64,000 nucleotides of DNA. Source: Nitrospira sp. KM1 (GTDB lineage: Bacteria; Nitrospirota; Nitrospiria; Nitrospirales; Nitrospiraceae). The notes beneath the pieces are model-generated. The model made no database searches and was not told the origin of the DNA. It saw only the letters and a list, made by a program, of their open reading frames with translations. Numbering within the stretch: position 1 is the stretch's first letter; every line of letters starts with the position of its first letter. Below are positions 37,178 to 47,162 of this stretch, one piece after another. A program made the translations under genes and the position numbers. The stretch lies in assembly GCF_011405515.1 (NCBI RefSeq), contig NZ_AP022671.1, positions 3,968,001-4,032,000 on the forward strand, read 5' to 3'.

Positions 37178-38701
37178 CTATAACCGGCGGCGCTTGCGCC
37201 AGACGACGACGCCTACGATACACATGGCGGCGGGTAACAAGACGACTTGGATGTAGAGAAGCGCCCGTTCTTGCAGAGGGTTGGGGATGAACGGTCGTAA
37301 AACCTGATCACGCGGGCCGATTGCAATCATATCTCTGTCCTCGGCCAGCCACGCGGCCGTATGTAGAAAGAAATCCGTATTGCCAGGAAAGTTAATGAAA
37401 GCATTGGTGGCGAAGACCGAATTGCCGATCAGAACCATGGCCGGCCTTGGTTTGCCCTCGGCTGGAGGTGTCTTCGGCGCCAAGGCTGCGGCGATGGGCA
37501 ACGGACCTTTGATATCTTCCTTTTCATTCAGACTGACGACTCGTCCTTTCAGATCGGTTTCTGCCCAACTGTTCGGCGATGTACGCGCCAGCGGTACATA
37601 GTCCCATTCCTTCCCTGCTTGTTCGTCAAAGGTGATATGTCGGGCAAGCGGAAATAAAACTGCTGCGGTGAGATCCTGTGTGATTTCGTGCTCTGTGAAG
37701 GTGCGAATCAGCAGGGCCGTGAGATCTCCTTGTGCCAACCGGTCTTGTAGATCGACGAGCACACCCGGCCCCATGCCAACCCCCCATTTTGAGAGCAGCG
37801 AAGCGACATCTGCCTGCGTATCGGGATCGAGCATGAGGAGCAGGTGACCGCCCTTCTCAACATATGCATGGATCCGAGTCAATTCGTCGTTGGTGATGGG
37901 TTTGCGAGGGCCTGCGACAACCAGGATCGACGCATTGTCTGGTACGGCCGGCTGAGCGAGCAAACTGACTCGGTCGACCTCATAGCCTTGTTTGATCAGA
38001 ATCTCTTTGGCGTTGGAAAATCCCGTGCGCTCGCGATCGTCGAGGCTGTGTTCACCATGACCTTCGAGAAACAAAATGCGCTTCTTGTCATCTTTGGAGA
38101 CGCGCATCAATGCGCCCGTCAGTTCGGCTTCGGAGGGGTTGGTGATCCGAATCGTTTGTGTCCCACTCTCGAAAATCGCCGTGTCGCTCCTGGTAATACC
38201 GTAAGCTTGCGCGAGTTTCGGCTGACGCTCGGGATCGATGAATTCCACGGCGATCTTTGAACTCGCTTGCCGGTAGCTGTCCAGTCGTTCCTTATACGAC
38301 TGATAGCCGGGATCTTTCTCTCGAGTAAACACGGTGATCTTGACCTCGCGTGGCAAGGTGCGGAGTACCCGGTGGGTCTGTGGAGCGAGAGAGAAGTTCT
38401 GATTTTCAGAAAGGTCCCAGCGAAGAGAGTGCCGCGCACCCAGGAAATTGATGATGCTCACGATGCCTATGAACATCACAACCATCAGGAGGCTATTCGC
38501 CCCCATTCTGGTTGTCCGGCGCGACGAGAACGATTTGAGCGAATCGAAGCGGAGTGCGAGCGTGGCAATGAAACAGGCCAGTGCAAGGCCTTCTACGGGC
38601 GTCACCAGCCACATTGAGTCTGGCACCAGGCTATAGGCGACGAGGCCCGAAATAGCCAGTGCAATGCCGATGAGTCCAAAAGGAAGACGGGTCAAGATCA
38701 T
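37178..38701 (-). CDS. GldG-family ABC auxiliary protein
   Basis: 507 residues from ATG 38701; this start overlaps the permease stop by 4 bases. Three N-terminal membrane helices (about 6-25, 32-50 and 72-92), then a large extracytoplasmic ABC_transp_aux domain (VKITVFTREKDPGYQSYKER, FLEGHGEHSLDDRERTGFSN, LLLMLDPDTQADVASLLSKW), and a C-terminal helix with an RKRRRL stop. In Bacteroidetes GldG acts with GldF and GldA; elsewhere the module is of unknown substrate. Downstream DUF4340 gene and upstream permease belong to the same complex. Confidence 0.85.
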   Translation of the reverse strand: MILTRLPFGLIGIALAISGLVAYSLVPDSMWLVTPVEGLALACFIATLALRFDSLKSFSSRRTTRMGANSLLMVVMFIGIVSIINFLGARHSLRWDLSENQNFSLAPQTHRVLRTLPREVKITVFTREKDPGYQSYKERLDSYRQASSKIAVEFIDPERQPKLAQAYGITRSDTAIFESGTQTIRITNPSEAELTGALMRVSKDDKKRILFLEGHGEHSLDDRERTGFSNAKEILIKQGYEVDRVSLLAQPAVPDNASILVVAGPRKPITNDELTRIHAYVEKGGHLLLMLDPDTQADVASLLSKWGVGMGPGVLVDLQDRLAQGDLTALLIRTFTEHEITQDLTAAVLFPLARHITFDEQAGKEWDYVPLARTSPNSWAETDLKGRVVSLNEKEDIKGPLPIAAALAPKTPPAEGKPRPAMVLIGNSVFATNAFINFPGNTDFFLHTAAWLAEDRDMIAIGPRDQVLRPFIPNPLQERALLYIQVVLLPAAMCIVGVVVWRKRRRL

Positions 38702-39468
38702 TGCCAGCGCGATGAATGGACGACTCGGTGAGTCAAAAAAAGCATCAAGCCTGAGGCGGTGATGAAATAGATCAAATCTTTGGTATCGATCAGGCCGCGC
38801 ACGAGGTGATCGTAATGTTCCATGAATGAGGCGTACGAGATGATGTATCCGGGGAGAGTGTCTCCGAGCAACGATCCGAGTCCGGCAAGCAACCAGACCA
38901 AAAGCAAGAAACCGAAGCTTACGAAGGCGGCCACGATCTGATTTTCCGTCAAGGCAGAGGCCAGCAGTCCCACGGATAGAAACAGACTTCCAAGGAGTGC
39001 GAGCCCAAGATAGCCAGTAAGTATCGGGTACCAATCGAAATCGCTGAAGAGTGACAGCGTGACAGGAATGAAGCCGGTCAGTCCGAGCAGGCCTAGAAAA
39101 ATTACAAGGACGCTCACGAATTTTCCTGTCACGATTTCATTGAGGCCGATCGGGGAGGTCAAAAGGAATTCAAAGGTGCGAAGTTTCCTTTCTTCCGAAA
39201 AGAGCCGCATGGTGAGAATAGGGAGAATGATCAACAGGACGAAGCGCACGCTGGTGAACAGATTTCTGAATACCAAATCGTTCAAGTTGATCTGTGCCTG
39301 GCCGCCCTGCATCTGCATCAATTGAATCGCCTGAGCGCCCGCAAAAACGATGTACAGGTATGCGAGCAGACCGACGATCAATAAGAAGACAGCGCCGACC
39401 ACATACACGACCGGTGAGACAAAATACGAGCGAAGCTCCTTCCTCACCAAGGCTCCGACCGGTGTCAT
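38698..39468 (-). CDS. ABC-2 type permease (GldF-like)
   Basis: 256 residues with six membrane segments and the typical opening VRKELRSYFVSPVVYVVGAV, the loop MRLFSEERKLRTFEFLLTSP before helix 2-3, and a terminal LFLTHRVV. This is the ABC-2/GldF-like permease subfamily, often encoded with GldG. It overlaps the ATPase end by 4 bases and the GldG gene by 4 bases, showing tight coupling. Confidence 0.85.
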   Translation of the reverse strand: MTPVGALVRKELRSYFVSPVVYVVGAVFLLIVGLLAYLYIVFAGAQAIQLMQMQGGQAQINLNDLVFRNLFTSVRFVLLIILPILTMRLFSEERKLRTFEFLLTSPIGLNEIVTGKFVSVLVIFLGLLGLTGFIPVTLSLFSDFDWYPILTGYLGLALLGSLFLSVGLLASALTENQIVAAFVSFGFLLLVWLLAGLGSLLGDTLPGYIISYASFMEHYDHLVRGLIDTKDLIYFITASGLMLFLTHRVVHSSRWQ

Positions 39469-40466
39469 GGACGGCCCTCCGATGACATCGCAGTCACGGT
39501 CAAGGCCGGATTTGCCTGAATGTTCTCACCGTGGCCGACTCCTTCTTCATGCCGTGTGAGTTGGAGGAAGACATCTTCGAGCGTCATCGAGACAGTATTC
39601 AATTCGAGCAACCCCCATCCTTTTTCGACGACGAAGCGAGCGGCGTCTTCCCGGACGTCATGACCCAACGCGCATTCGAGCAGGAACCCGTTGTCTCGTC
39701 CGCTGGGAAAGACGTGCTGGACCCCATCGATATGACGAAGCTTCTCCTGTGCATCAGCGGGCGGCCGTTTCAACAGTAGCGAGATTTTTTCGGAATGCCG
39801 AAGCCTCGCGGACAATTGGTCAGGTGTGTCTTCGGCCATGATACGGCCGGAGCTGATAATCACCACTCGCTGGCAGACGGCCGTCGCCTCTGGCAGGATG
39901 TGCGTACTCAAAATGACTGAGTGCGAACCGGCCAAACTTTTAATCAGTTCCCGAATTTCTATGATCTGTTTCGGGTCGAGGCCGACGGTGGGTTCATCGA
40001 GAATCAAAACAGGCGGATCGTGAAGCAATGCTTGAGCAAGTCCCACGCGTTGCCGATATCCGCGGGATAAATTCCCAATCACGCGATGCCGAACCGCGCC
40101 CAAACCCAGCCGGTCGACTTCACGGCCGATGGCAGACGTCATGACCTGTCCCGAGAGGCCGCGTAGGCGGCCGACGAACTGAAGATATTCCGCTACCGTC
40201 AACTCCTGATAGACAGGTGGAGTTTCAGGAAGATATCCGATTCGCCGTTTGACCTCCATGGGATGATCCAGGCAATCGAAGCCTGCGACAGTCGCCGTGC
40301 CTTCGCTTGCGGGCATGAAACACGTCAAAATGCGCATGGTCGTTGTCTTGCCGGCGCCATTGGGACCGAGAAAGGCCAATATCTCTCCTTTGGCTACCGA
40401 AAACGTCACGCGGTCGATCGCGGTGTGGTGGCCGTATCGCTTCGTAACCTGATGGACGTCAATCAT
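39465..40466 (-). CDS. ABC transporter ATP-binding protein (GldA/CcmA-like)
   Basis: 333 residues from ATG 40466 (MIDVHQVTKRYG). Walker A GPNGAGKTT, Q-loop YLPETPPVYQELT, signature LSRGYRQRVG, Walker B PVLILDEPTVGLDPKQ, H-loop STHILPE, plus a C-terminal regulatory extension. The LSRGYRQR signature is the variant of the ABC-2/DrrA-like group. First gene of the operon that also encodes the permease, GldG-like and DUF4340 proteins. A longer frame (to 40538) lacks support. The 230-bp gap upstream shows no gene. Confidence 0.9.
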   Translation of the reverse strand: MIDVHQVTKRYGHHTAIDRVTFSVAKGEILAFLGPNGAGKTTTMRILTCFMPASEGTATVAGFDCLDHPMEVKRRIGYLPETPPVYQELTVAEYLQFVGRLRGLSGQVMTSAIGREVDRLGLGAVRHRVIGNLSRGYRQRVGLAQALLHDPPVLILDEPTVGLDPKQIIEIRELIKSLAGSHSVILSTHILPEATAVCQRVVIISSGRIMAEDTPDQLSARLRHSEKISLLLKRPPADAQEKLRHIDGVQHVFPSGRDNGFLLECALGHDVREDAARFVVEKGWGLLELNTVSMTLEDVFLQLTRHEEGVGHGENIQANPALTVTAMSSEGRP

Positions 40467-40696
40467 ATGCGGTAGCGTGCACGATTCTCGAATGGTAGCG
40501 TTGGAATTTAGGCGGGCCGACAGGTCATGGCTCAGCAATCCATAAGACGATGCATCTTACTCATACGACTCAGGTCAGTCAATATCGAGGGCGACTCATG
40601 AGATCGACAAGCTCGGAGCGATACTTCGGAGACGGCCGCAACTTTACACCCATGTCACGTCCTGCTACAGTCCGTTCACTTTTCAGAGTCGGCTGA

Positions 40697-41056
40697 ATGG
40701 AACGCGAGATTGTCACAGGTGCTCGGAGTTGGTGTCGGGCGGCGTGTGTGACGGTTCTGATCGGATTCGTGCTCTCCGGCGTTGATGTTCTTGAGGCCAC
40801 TGAAGGGCATACATATAAAGTGAAGGGGATCGTCGTTGCGGTTACTGTCAATCAAACGCCTCCTCTCATCGTGGTCAATACTCCGATTAGTCCGAAAAAC
40901 CATATGACAGTAGGAGCCACTGTTACGTCGCAAACCAAAATCGTCCGCGGAGAAAAACGTATCACGCTTCACGCGATCAAGGTTGGTGACACGGTCTGGC
41001 TGACTTACATGAAGACGACCAATGGCTTATACGCCAGAACCATTAAAGTAAAGTGA
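40697..41056 (+). CDS. Exported beta-rich hypothetical protein (119 aa)
   Basis: 119 residues with a signal peptide (WCRAACVTVLIGFVLSGVDV, cleavage near LEA-TE). The mature 85 residues alternate strands (TYKVKGIVVAVTVNQTPPLI, VGDTVWLTYMKTTNGLYART), an OB-like or DUF5666-like small beta-barrel. Function unknown. Single-gene unit. Confidence 0.65.
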   Translation: MEREIVTGARSWCRAACVTVLIGFVLSGVDVLEATEGHTYKVKGIVVAVTVNQTPPLIVVNTPISPKNHMTVGATVTSQTKIVRGEKRITLHAIKVGDTVWLTYMKTTNGLYARTIKVK

Positions 41057-41225
41057 AAGGCGGATACACCTGTCTGGGGGAGGTCCTTTCCTTTATGCAA
41101 AGGTAGGGGGGGAAGGGGCTACTTGTGTTGGTATTGATGGACTGTCACACTGCCGTTAGTCTGGTCTCAATGAACGAACGGTTTCGGATCACTCAAAGTG
41201 TCGAGATGTATTGGCAGGTGAACCG

Positions 41226-41858
41226 ATGAGCGCAAAAGGTTTCAGAACTATTAGTTCCATCATCTGGGTCATGGCAGTGAGTCCAGGCATCCTTGGTGGG
41301 TGCTCTTGGATCCCCAAGGGTGAGACACAGTTTGATGTCGGCATTAAGGATCGTGGAGTCGCATCATGGTACGGAAGTCAGTTCCACGGTCGCCAAGCAG
41401 CCAATGGCGCCATGTACGACATGGAAGGCTTGACTGCCGCTCATCGCACGATTCCTCTCGGAAGTATCCTACGAGTTGTCAACCTCACAAACGGCAAGTA
41501 CCTCCATGTACAGGTTACTGATCGAGGTCCTTATGCCCAGGGACGCATTCTTGACTTGTCTCATGCCGCTGCCGTCCGTTTGGAAATGGAGACATCCGGG
41601 ATCACCATCGTCCAGATTGAGGTGGTAGGTGAACGGCGTCCTGACCTCTTGATCTCGTCGGATAGCCTGCCACATGCGTATCCGCTGCACGTATTGGGGA
41701 ATATCTTGCCGGAGCTATCGCCTACGGCTGTTTTGAGATACCCGTCAAGGACGCTTCACAGCGATCTTTGGATTCGCCGCGGCATGCGTCGGGTGCCGGC
41801 ATTGTTGGAGACGGGCTATACCGCTCACACCGGGGCGGCAACGCTGGTCCTCAGCTAG
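41226..41858 (+). CDS. rlpA: RlpA-like septal lipoprotein (lytic transglycosylase family)
   Basis: 210 residues from ATG 41226. The lipobox LGGC (cysteine near residue 26) marks a lipoprotein. The RlpA double-psi beta-barrel is clear: GVASWYGSQFHGRQAANGAM, RTIPLGSILRVVNLTNGK, VTDRGPYAQGRILDLSHAAA; the catalytic Asp in TDRGPY is present. No C-terminal SPOR domain, which is common outside Gammaproteobacteria. RlpA cleaves glycan strands lacking stem peptides or supports cell separation. A TTG start at 41211 is possible but less likely. Confidence 0.9.
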   Translation: MSAKGFRTISSIIWVMAVSPGILGGCSWIPKGETQFDVGIKDRGVASWYGSQFHGRQAANGAMYDMEGLTAAHRTIPLGSILRVVNLTNGKYLHVQVTDRGPYAQGRILDLSHAAAVRLEMETSGITIVQIEVVGERRPDLLISSDSLPHAYPLHVLGNILPELSPTAVLRYPSRTLHSDLWIRRGMRRVPALLETGYTAHTGAATLVLS

Positions 41859-41957
41859 CTCTCCTTCTGGTTGACACTGTCCGAAGCTCTCCACTAGACT
41901 GTTGAGTTATTCACGTCCAACGTCATGTGTGGTGAGACCATGGGAGGTTAGGTTTCG

Positions 41958-42173
41958 ATGGGTAAAAAGAAAGCTGAAGATTCCGAGGAGACAACGCTGA
42001 AGAAGAAGGTCGCGTCAAAACTGACTGGACACGAGAATCCCGAAGGAGACCCGGCGCTCCGCTCTCTCCGTAAGCGGTTGAAACGTGAACAACGAAGACG
42101 GCGCTCGCTGGCCCTGCGGAAGAAGAATGCGGCCGGAAGCAAGCCCGCGGAAGCCGCAAGCCTCGCCTCGTGA
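41958..42173 (+). CDS. Small lysine/arginine-rich protein (71 aa)
   Basis: 71 residues, about 35 percent Lys/Arg: MGKKKAEDSEETTLKKKVAS, then LRKRLKREQRRRRSLALRKK. An AGGTT-type site precedes the ATG. No fold is recognised; such proteins may bind RNA or the ribosome, or be disordered. It lies 47 bp before the HEAT-repeat gene in the same direction. Confidence 0.6.
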   Translation: MGKKKAEDSEETTLKKKVASKLTGHENPEGDPALRSLRKRLKREQRRRRSLALRKKNAAGSKPAEAASLAS

Positions 42174-42220
42174 AACTGTAGGGTCGCATCGGCGGCCACG
42201 CTGGCCAAAAGGAATACGAT

Positions 42221-43060
42221 ATGGAACAGCACAAGAACGAATCGGACGAGTTTTTCCCAGCCGATCCCGAATCGGCAAGTGACGAATTGACGGATCGCGT
42301 CGCCGCCGAGTTGACCGGAGAACAGCCGGTTGCAGCTGAAGGTGGGGGCGGTCCGACGGAACAGAGCGCACTGGAAGAAGAAAAAGTTAAGGATGAAATC
42401 GATATCCAAATTGACCTTCTTAAAGATCCGGATTGGGTCGTCCGGCGTGAAGCCGCAATCACGTTGGGGGAAATGGGAGATGAGCGTTGCGTCGAGCCCT
42501 TATGCGCCGCTCTGCACGATGGTGATTGGCAGGTACGTGAGGTGGCGATCGATTCGCTTGGGCAGATCGGGTCTCCTGCCGTGGAACAATTGCTCAAACT
42601 GTTACGAGTCTGGGATGTCCGCAAGTATGTACTCTCGGCCTTAGGCCGAATCCGAGATGAACGCGTGCTCGATCCGCTGATGCAGCAGTTGCATAACGAT
42701 GAGTTCAAAGACGATGCGACGAACGCGTTGGTCCAACTGGGTGAACCTGCTCTTCCTCGATTGGTCGGTGCCCTCAAGCACAAAGACGAAATGGTTCGCA
42801 AACAAGCGGTCTTGGCGCTCGGGCGCATCAAGCACACCGACGCGATTGATCCATTGATCGAGATGTTGGCCGATAAGGACTGGTTTACGCGCTTAACCGC
42901 AGCCGCAGCGCTCGAGGCCATTGGCGATGAAAGGGGGCGTGCCGCGATTAAACCGTTGACGAAAGATCCCGATCAAGTGGTGCGCATGCGGGTGGAGAGG
43001 ATTTTGGTCAAATGGAAGAAGCAGTCCCAGGACTCACCTGCGACCGCGACAACTCATTGA
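42221..43060 (+). CDS. HEAT-repeat protein (279 aa)
   Basis: 279 residues. An acidic 60-residue start, then six to seven HEAT/PBS-lyase-type repeats of about 31 residues (DWVVRREAAITLGEMGDERC, DWQVREVAIDSLGQIGSPAV, DEMVRKQAVLALGRIKHTDA, DWFTRLTAAAALEAIGDERG). A scaffold for protein-protein contacts; partner unknown. It ends 2 bp from the convergent gene at 43063, leaving no room for a separate terminator. Confidence 0.9.
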   Translation: MEQHKNESDEFFPADPESASDELTDRVAAELTGEQPVAAEGGGGPTEQSALEEEKVKDEIDIQIDLLKDPDWVVRREAAITLGEMGDERCVEPLCAALHDGDWQVREVAIDSLGQIGSPAVEQLLKLLRVWDVRKYVLSALGRIRDERVLDPLMQQLHNDEFKDDATNALVQLGEPALPRLVGALKHKDEMVRKQAVLALGRIKHTDAIDPLIEMLADKDWFTRLTAAAALEAIGDERGRAAIKPLTKDPDQVVRMRVERILVKWKKQSQDSPATATTH

Positions 43061-43062
43061 CG

Positions 43063-43518
43063 TCATTTATTTAATTGACGGTCGATGTCCTGCTGAATTT
43101 CACCGAGCTTTTTTGCGGCGATGGGTTTCCCCATCGACAACTCCAATCTGATCTCCTGTAGCTTGCCGACGAGGGCACGCACATCCTGAGTGGCGTGGTC
43201 GGATTTTGCTCCTTTAATCGCGCCTTCCAGTCCAGCGACGCCGTCGGCGAGCTGCTTTGCCGCCTCCCCAAAATTCTTATCAAGTAATTCTGATTTTGCC
43301 TGGACCACCTTGGATTTTGTCTCCAACAACGCCTGCCTTCTGCGAAGATCCTGTTCGATGCCCATTGTGGTGTCAATCACGTTACGGGACATCTCCTTGA
43401 CTGATTGACGAAGGTCGGAGACCGTGTCTTGCAGGGTCCCGACAGGGCGCTGACCAAAATAGAATCCCAGCGCGAATGACGTCATGATCAGGACAAAGAC
43501 ACCTATGAATTTCCACAT
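43063..43518 (-). CDS. Membrane-anchored coiled-coil protein (151 aa)
   Basis: 151 residues. N-terminal helix (FIGVFVLIMTSFALGFYFGQ), then an entirely helical cytoplasmic or periplasmic part (LQDTVSDLRQSVKEMSRNVI, LLETKSKVVQAKSELLDKNF) ending in a short basic tail. No known family. Its stop is 2 bp from the convergent HEAT gene, and its ATG is 2 bp after the stop of the upstream HEAT-repeat protein, with which it is probably co-transcribed. Confidence 0.7.
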   Translation of the reverse strand: MWKFIGVFVLIMTSFALGFYFGQRPVGTLQDTVSDLRQSVKEMSRNVIDTTMGIEQDLRRRQALLETKSKVVQAKSELLDKNFGEAAKQLADGVAGLEGAIKGAKSDHATQDVRALVGKLQEIRLELSMGKPIAAKKLGEIQQDIDRQLNK

Positions 43519-43520
43519 GG

Positions 43521-44882
43521 TTACCCTTTCCGTCTACGCGGTGGTGCAGACTTCGTCAGGCGGTCGGCCTGATGCAAAAGGCTTCCGGCGGCAGTAATGC
43601 GGACAGCGACATCAGTATCGTGCAGTCCTTTCTTCAACAGCGGTGTGACAGGGACGGAAGTTTTTCCCAGCGCTTTGGCGGCGTACAAACGAGGCTGGGG
43701 CTGTTGATCTTGCAAGAGCGCCTGCAGAATGCTGGTCGCCTGTTTGTCGCTTGAGGCTCCGAGTGCCTGGGCCGTGGCAGCCCGGATGGAAGGGTCCGGA
43801 TGACGGGCCAGATCCGTCGCGGCTAAAACCGCCGAAGCATCTCCCAACCGGAGGAGCCCTTCGACTGCACTCGCACGGACCTGCATAGAAGCGTCTCGGG
43901 TGAGAGCCTGCAGCAGCGGACGATTTTCTGCAATGCCCAGTTTTCCAAGACTGACCGCTGCGATGCCTCGTACTCGAGCATGTTCGTCTCCCAGTGCGTG
44001 AGTGAGCGGCGCTACGCCTCCGGGTTGCCCAAATTCTCCGAGGGCGCCGGCGGCAAACGCCCGCACGGGCGCTTCCGGATCGTAGACACCCTGACTCAAG
44101 ACCGCGAGGCTTGACGGTTGCCTCAGCCTGCCCAATGCCCCGAATGCGGCCATGCGGGATTCCGGATCGGGGAGCGTGGCGGCGTTCTGAATATCCACGA
44201 GCATGTCGCGCTTACCCAGTTTGAACAGCGCGGCATAGGCAAAGACGGCCTCTGGTCCGTCTTCCGTTCTGGCAACTTCAATCAGTCCGGGTATGACGTC
44301 TCGAACATCTGCTTCACCGAGGGCGTTCATCGCCGCGATTCTTACGGCCGGCATGTCATCCCGCAAGGCCCGGCGCACGGCTCCCGACTGTGCCGCCAGA
44401 CGCGCATGACCAAGCCCTTCGATTGCCCGCGCTCGTACCAATGGTGACGCATCCAGTAATCCGTCCTCCAAGAGCGATCGAGTCTCGGGAAGCCCCAGTT
44501 CTGCGAGAGAGCTATAGGCCGCGATCCGTATATGCTCCTTTGAGTCCCGCACATGTGAGGAGATCATTCCGAGGGCAATCTTACGGAGCAAAGGTAGATC
44601 ATCCCGCTGATCTGCGGGGACCAGCCGATCATACAGACCGAGTGCGTCATCGGGCCGTCCTAGCTTAAGGGCACTTTCGAGAGCGGCTCGAATGAACGAT
44701 TTCGAGGGCGTCGTGTCCGTCGGAAATGACTGCCAAAGACGAAAGACTCGGTCGTATTCCAATTTCTGAAATGCATCGGCCGCTTCGCGTTCATGCTCTT
44801 TCGCGGTGGAGGCGCTCGCGTAGGACAGGCCGTTGTCCAATTGAATGACGCAACAGAAAATAACCAGGACGGCCTTGAGCAT
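43521..44882 (-). CDS. Exported HEAT-repeat protein (453 aa)
   Basis: 453 residues from ATG 44882 (a longer frame to 45071 overlaps the next gene). Signal peptide (LKAVLVIFCCVIQL, cleavage near ASA-ST), a TPR-like first helix pair (KEHEREAADAFQKLEYDRVF), then about ten HEAT repeats (HIRIAAYSSLAELGLPETRS, PLVRARAIEGLGHARLAAQS, PDPSIRAATAQALGASSDKQ). A periplasmic scaffold of unknown partner; the 151-residue membrane protein downstream is a candidate. Confidence 0.85.
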   Translation of the reverse strand: MLKAVLVIFCCVIQLDNGLSYASASTAKEHEREAADAFQKLEYDRVFRLWQSFPTDTTPSKSFIRAALESALKLGRPDDALGLYDRLVPADQRDDLPLLRKIALGMISSHVRDSKEHIRIAAYSSLAELGLPETRSLLEDGLLDASPLVRARAIEGLGHARLAAQSGAVRRALRDDMPAVRIAAMNALGEADVRDVIPGLIEVARTEDGPEAVFAYAALFKLGKRDMLVDIQNAATLPDPESRMAAFGALGRLRQPSSLAVLSQGVYDPEAPVRAFAAGALGEFGQPGGVAPLTHALGDEHARVRGIAAVSLGKLGIAENRPLLQALTRDASMQVRASAVEGLLRLGDASAVLAATDLARHPDPSIRAATAQALGASSDKQATSILQALLQDQQPQPRLYAAKALGKTSVPVTPLLKKGLHDTDVAVRITAAGSLLHQADRLTKSAPPRRRKG

Positions 44883-44944
44883 CTGGCCCGATATGAATCG
44901 ATGGTGGGGCTGTGGAGCAGGAGTCGATTGGAAGTCCAAGCCGC

Positions 44945-47095
44945 TCACCAGGAAGACGGAGCATGGACCATGGCCGGCGTATAAAGGATCTCCACATAAT
45001 CTTTGACCATGCGTTTGGTGCAAAACGTTGGAGCCACCGTGCGGATACTTTCTTTCACAAGCTGGAGCCATCCGCGGGGTATGCCGTCGAGGTCTCGCTG
45101 ATAGAAGAGTGGTACGACTTCGTGTTCTAGGATGCGATACAACTGCTCGGCATCATGTTGATCTTGGGCCTGCACATCCGGATTATCGATCAAAGGTTGG
45201 ATACCCCACCCATTGGCACCGTTATAGCCTTCCTGCCACCAGCCATCCAGGATGCTGAGATTGACGGCTCCATTGAGCGCGGCCTTCATCCCGCTTGTTC
45301 CGCTGGCCTCCATCGGATACCGTGGCGTGTTCAACCAGACGTCTACTCCTTGAACCAGATACTTCGCCATGTGCATTTCATAGTCTTCGAGAAAAGCGAT
45401 TTGTCCGCCCAGCTTGTGATCGTGGCAGAAATTGAGCACTTCATGGATAAAGAAACGGCCCGGTTCGTCGGCCGGATGAGCTTTGCCGGCAAAAATCAGC
45501 TGAACGGGTCTCCAGGTATCTTGCAGCAGTCTTTTTAATCGCTCAAGGTCTCGAAACAACAACGTCGCCCGTTTGTACGTGGCAAAGCGTCTGGCAAACC
45601 CTATGGTGAGTGCTTCCGGATCGAGAAGAGTACCGCGAGTCAGCACTTGTGAGGGTTGAAGGGCACCGCTGATCCAACCGCTCCGCGCGCGTTCTCTGAC
45701 GAACCCCATGAGTTTTCGCTTCATCGTTTGACGCATCGCCCAAAGTTCGTCGTCTGGAATGTCCATGACCCGCTGCCACAGGGCAGGGTCATCGCAGCTC
45801 TCGCTCCACGTGGGACTGAGCGATTTACAATACAAGCGGTTAAGCTCTGGTGAAATCCACGTCGGGGCGTGGACACCGTTCGTAATACTTCGAATGGGTA
45901 CTTCTTCTGTCGGTAGACCTGGCCAGAAGTGCTCCCACATGGAGCGGCTGACACGGCCATGTTCACGACTCACTCCGTTGATGTGGGCGGAGAGGCGGAT
46001 CACAAGTGCCGTCATGTTGAAGCCGTTCCCGCTGGATTCCGGTGTCTCGCCGAGGCGAAGGAATTCTTCCCTTGACAAACCGATCAGATCCCAAAATCCG
46101 TCAAAATACCGATCCATCAGATGGTGAGGGAATACGTCGTGGCCTGCGGGTACCGGTGTGTGCGTAGTAAATACAGTGCTCATGCGCACCTGTTCGCTTG
46201 CTTCCGCGTGCGAACAGCCCTTCTCAACGAATTCACGAAGCCGTTCCAGGGTGAGGAAGGCTGAATGGCCTTCATTGGCGTGCCAGACCGACGGATCAAT
46301 TCCAAGTGCTCGGAGAACACGGACTCCACCGATCCCCAACAATATTTCCTGACACAGCCGCATTTCCTGATCTCCGCCGTATAAGCGAGCAGAGAGTGCC
46401 CGGTTTTCCGGGCTGTTTTCCGGAACATCCGTGTCGATGAGGTAGAGCGGGACTCGGCCGACTTGAACCTTCCACACGACTGCTGCGACGATCCTCCCTC
46501 CCATTTCCACTGTAATCCGGCAAGGCTCTCCCGACGGAGTCAGCGCGGGATGGATGGGAGAATCTTCACGATTGAAAGCAGAATAGGCCGCTTCCTGCCA
46601 TCCTTCCGCCGTGATACGCTGCCTGAAATAACCCTGTGGATACATGAACCCAATGCCGACCAGAGGGATGCCCAGATCACTGGCTTCTTTGCAGTGGTCA
46701 CCCGCAAGGATGCCCAATCCGCCGCTGTAAATCGGAATTGAGGTATGGAGGCCGAACTCCGCTGAAAAGTATGCAATCGTGTTGTGAAGCGATGGCTTGT
46801 GCTGTGTGCCGAACCAGCTCCTGCCGTTTGCGCGGTATTCATCGAACAATTTAATCACCGCAGAGTACTGTCGGAGGTATGAAGGGTCGTCTCCTAGTTT
46901 GATCAAACGTTCCGGCTTGACATCCGACAGCATCTTTACTGGATTGTGCTGAGTGAGGTACCAAAGAGTCGGATCAATCGCTTCAAACAGCTGCCGGGCT
47001 TCTACCGTCCAACTCCACCACAGATTTTGTGAAAGTTCCGTTAACCGGGCGAGGCTGCGCGGAATCATCGGCGGAGAACCCTGTGAGGCGTTCAT
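44945..47095 (-). CDS. glgP: Alpha-glucan (glycogen) phosphorylase
   Basis: 716 residues from ATG 47095. Family GT35, the shorter alpha-glucan phosphorylase type (TIGR02094): LARLTELSQNLWWSW near the N-terminus, AYFSAEFGLHTSIPIYSGGL, WHANEGHSAFLTLERL, and the pyridoxal-phosphate lysine motif EASGTSGMKAALNG. It releases glucose-1-phosphate from storage glucans. It is cytoplasmic. The next gene downstream begins 63 bp after its stop. Confidence 0.95.
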   Translation of the reverse strand: MNASQGSPPMIPRSLARLTELSQNLWWSWTVEARQLFEAIDPTLWYLTQHNPVKMLSDVKPERLIKLGDDPSYLRQYSAVIKLFDEYRANGRSWFGTQHKPSLHNTIAYFSAEFGLHTSIPIYSGGLGILAGDHCKEASDLGIPLVGIGFMYPQGYFRQRITAEGWQEAAYSAFNREDSPIHPALTPSGEPCRITVEMGGRIVAAVVWKVQVGRVPLYLIDTDVPENSPENRALSARLYGGDQEMRLCQEILLGIGGVRVLRALGIDPSVWHANEGHSAFLTLERLREFVEKGCSHAEASEQVRMSTVFTTHTPVPAGHDVFPHHLMDRYFDGFWDLIGLSREEFLRLGETPESSGNGFNMTALVIRLSAHINGVSREHGRVSRSMWEHFWPGLPTEEVPIRSITNGVHAPTWISPELNRLYCKSLSPTWSESCDDPALWQRVMDIPDDELWAMRQTMKRKLMGFVRERARSGWISGALQPSQVLTRGTLLDPEALTIGFARRFATYKRATLLFRDLERLKRLLQDTWRPVQLIFAGKAHPADEPGRFFIHEVLNFCHDHKLGGQIAFLEDYEMHMAKYLVQGVDVWLNTPRYPMEASGTSGMKAALNGAVNLSILDGWWQEGYNGANGWGIQPLIDNPDVQAQDQHDAEQLYRILEHEVVPLFYQRDLDGIPRGWLQLVKESIRTVAPTFCTKRMVKDYVEILYTPAMVHAPSSW

Positions 47096-47162
47096 TGCGT
47101 CTCCTTCGTCAGTGGGAGCCGAGAAATCGTGAGGGGACAAATGTACCCCGAGACGAGATCAA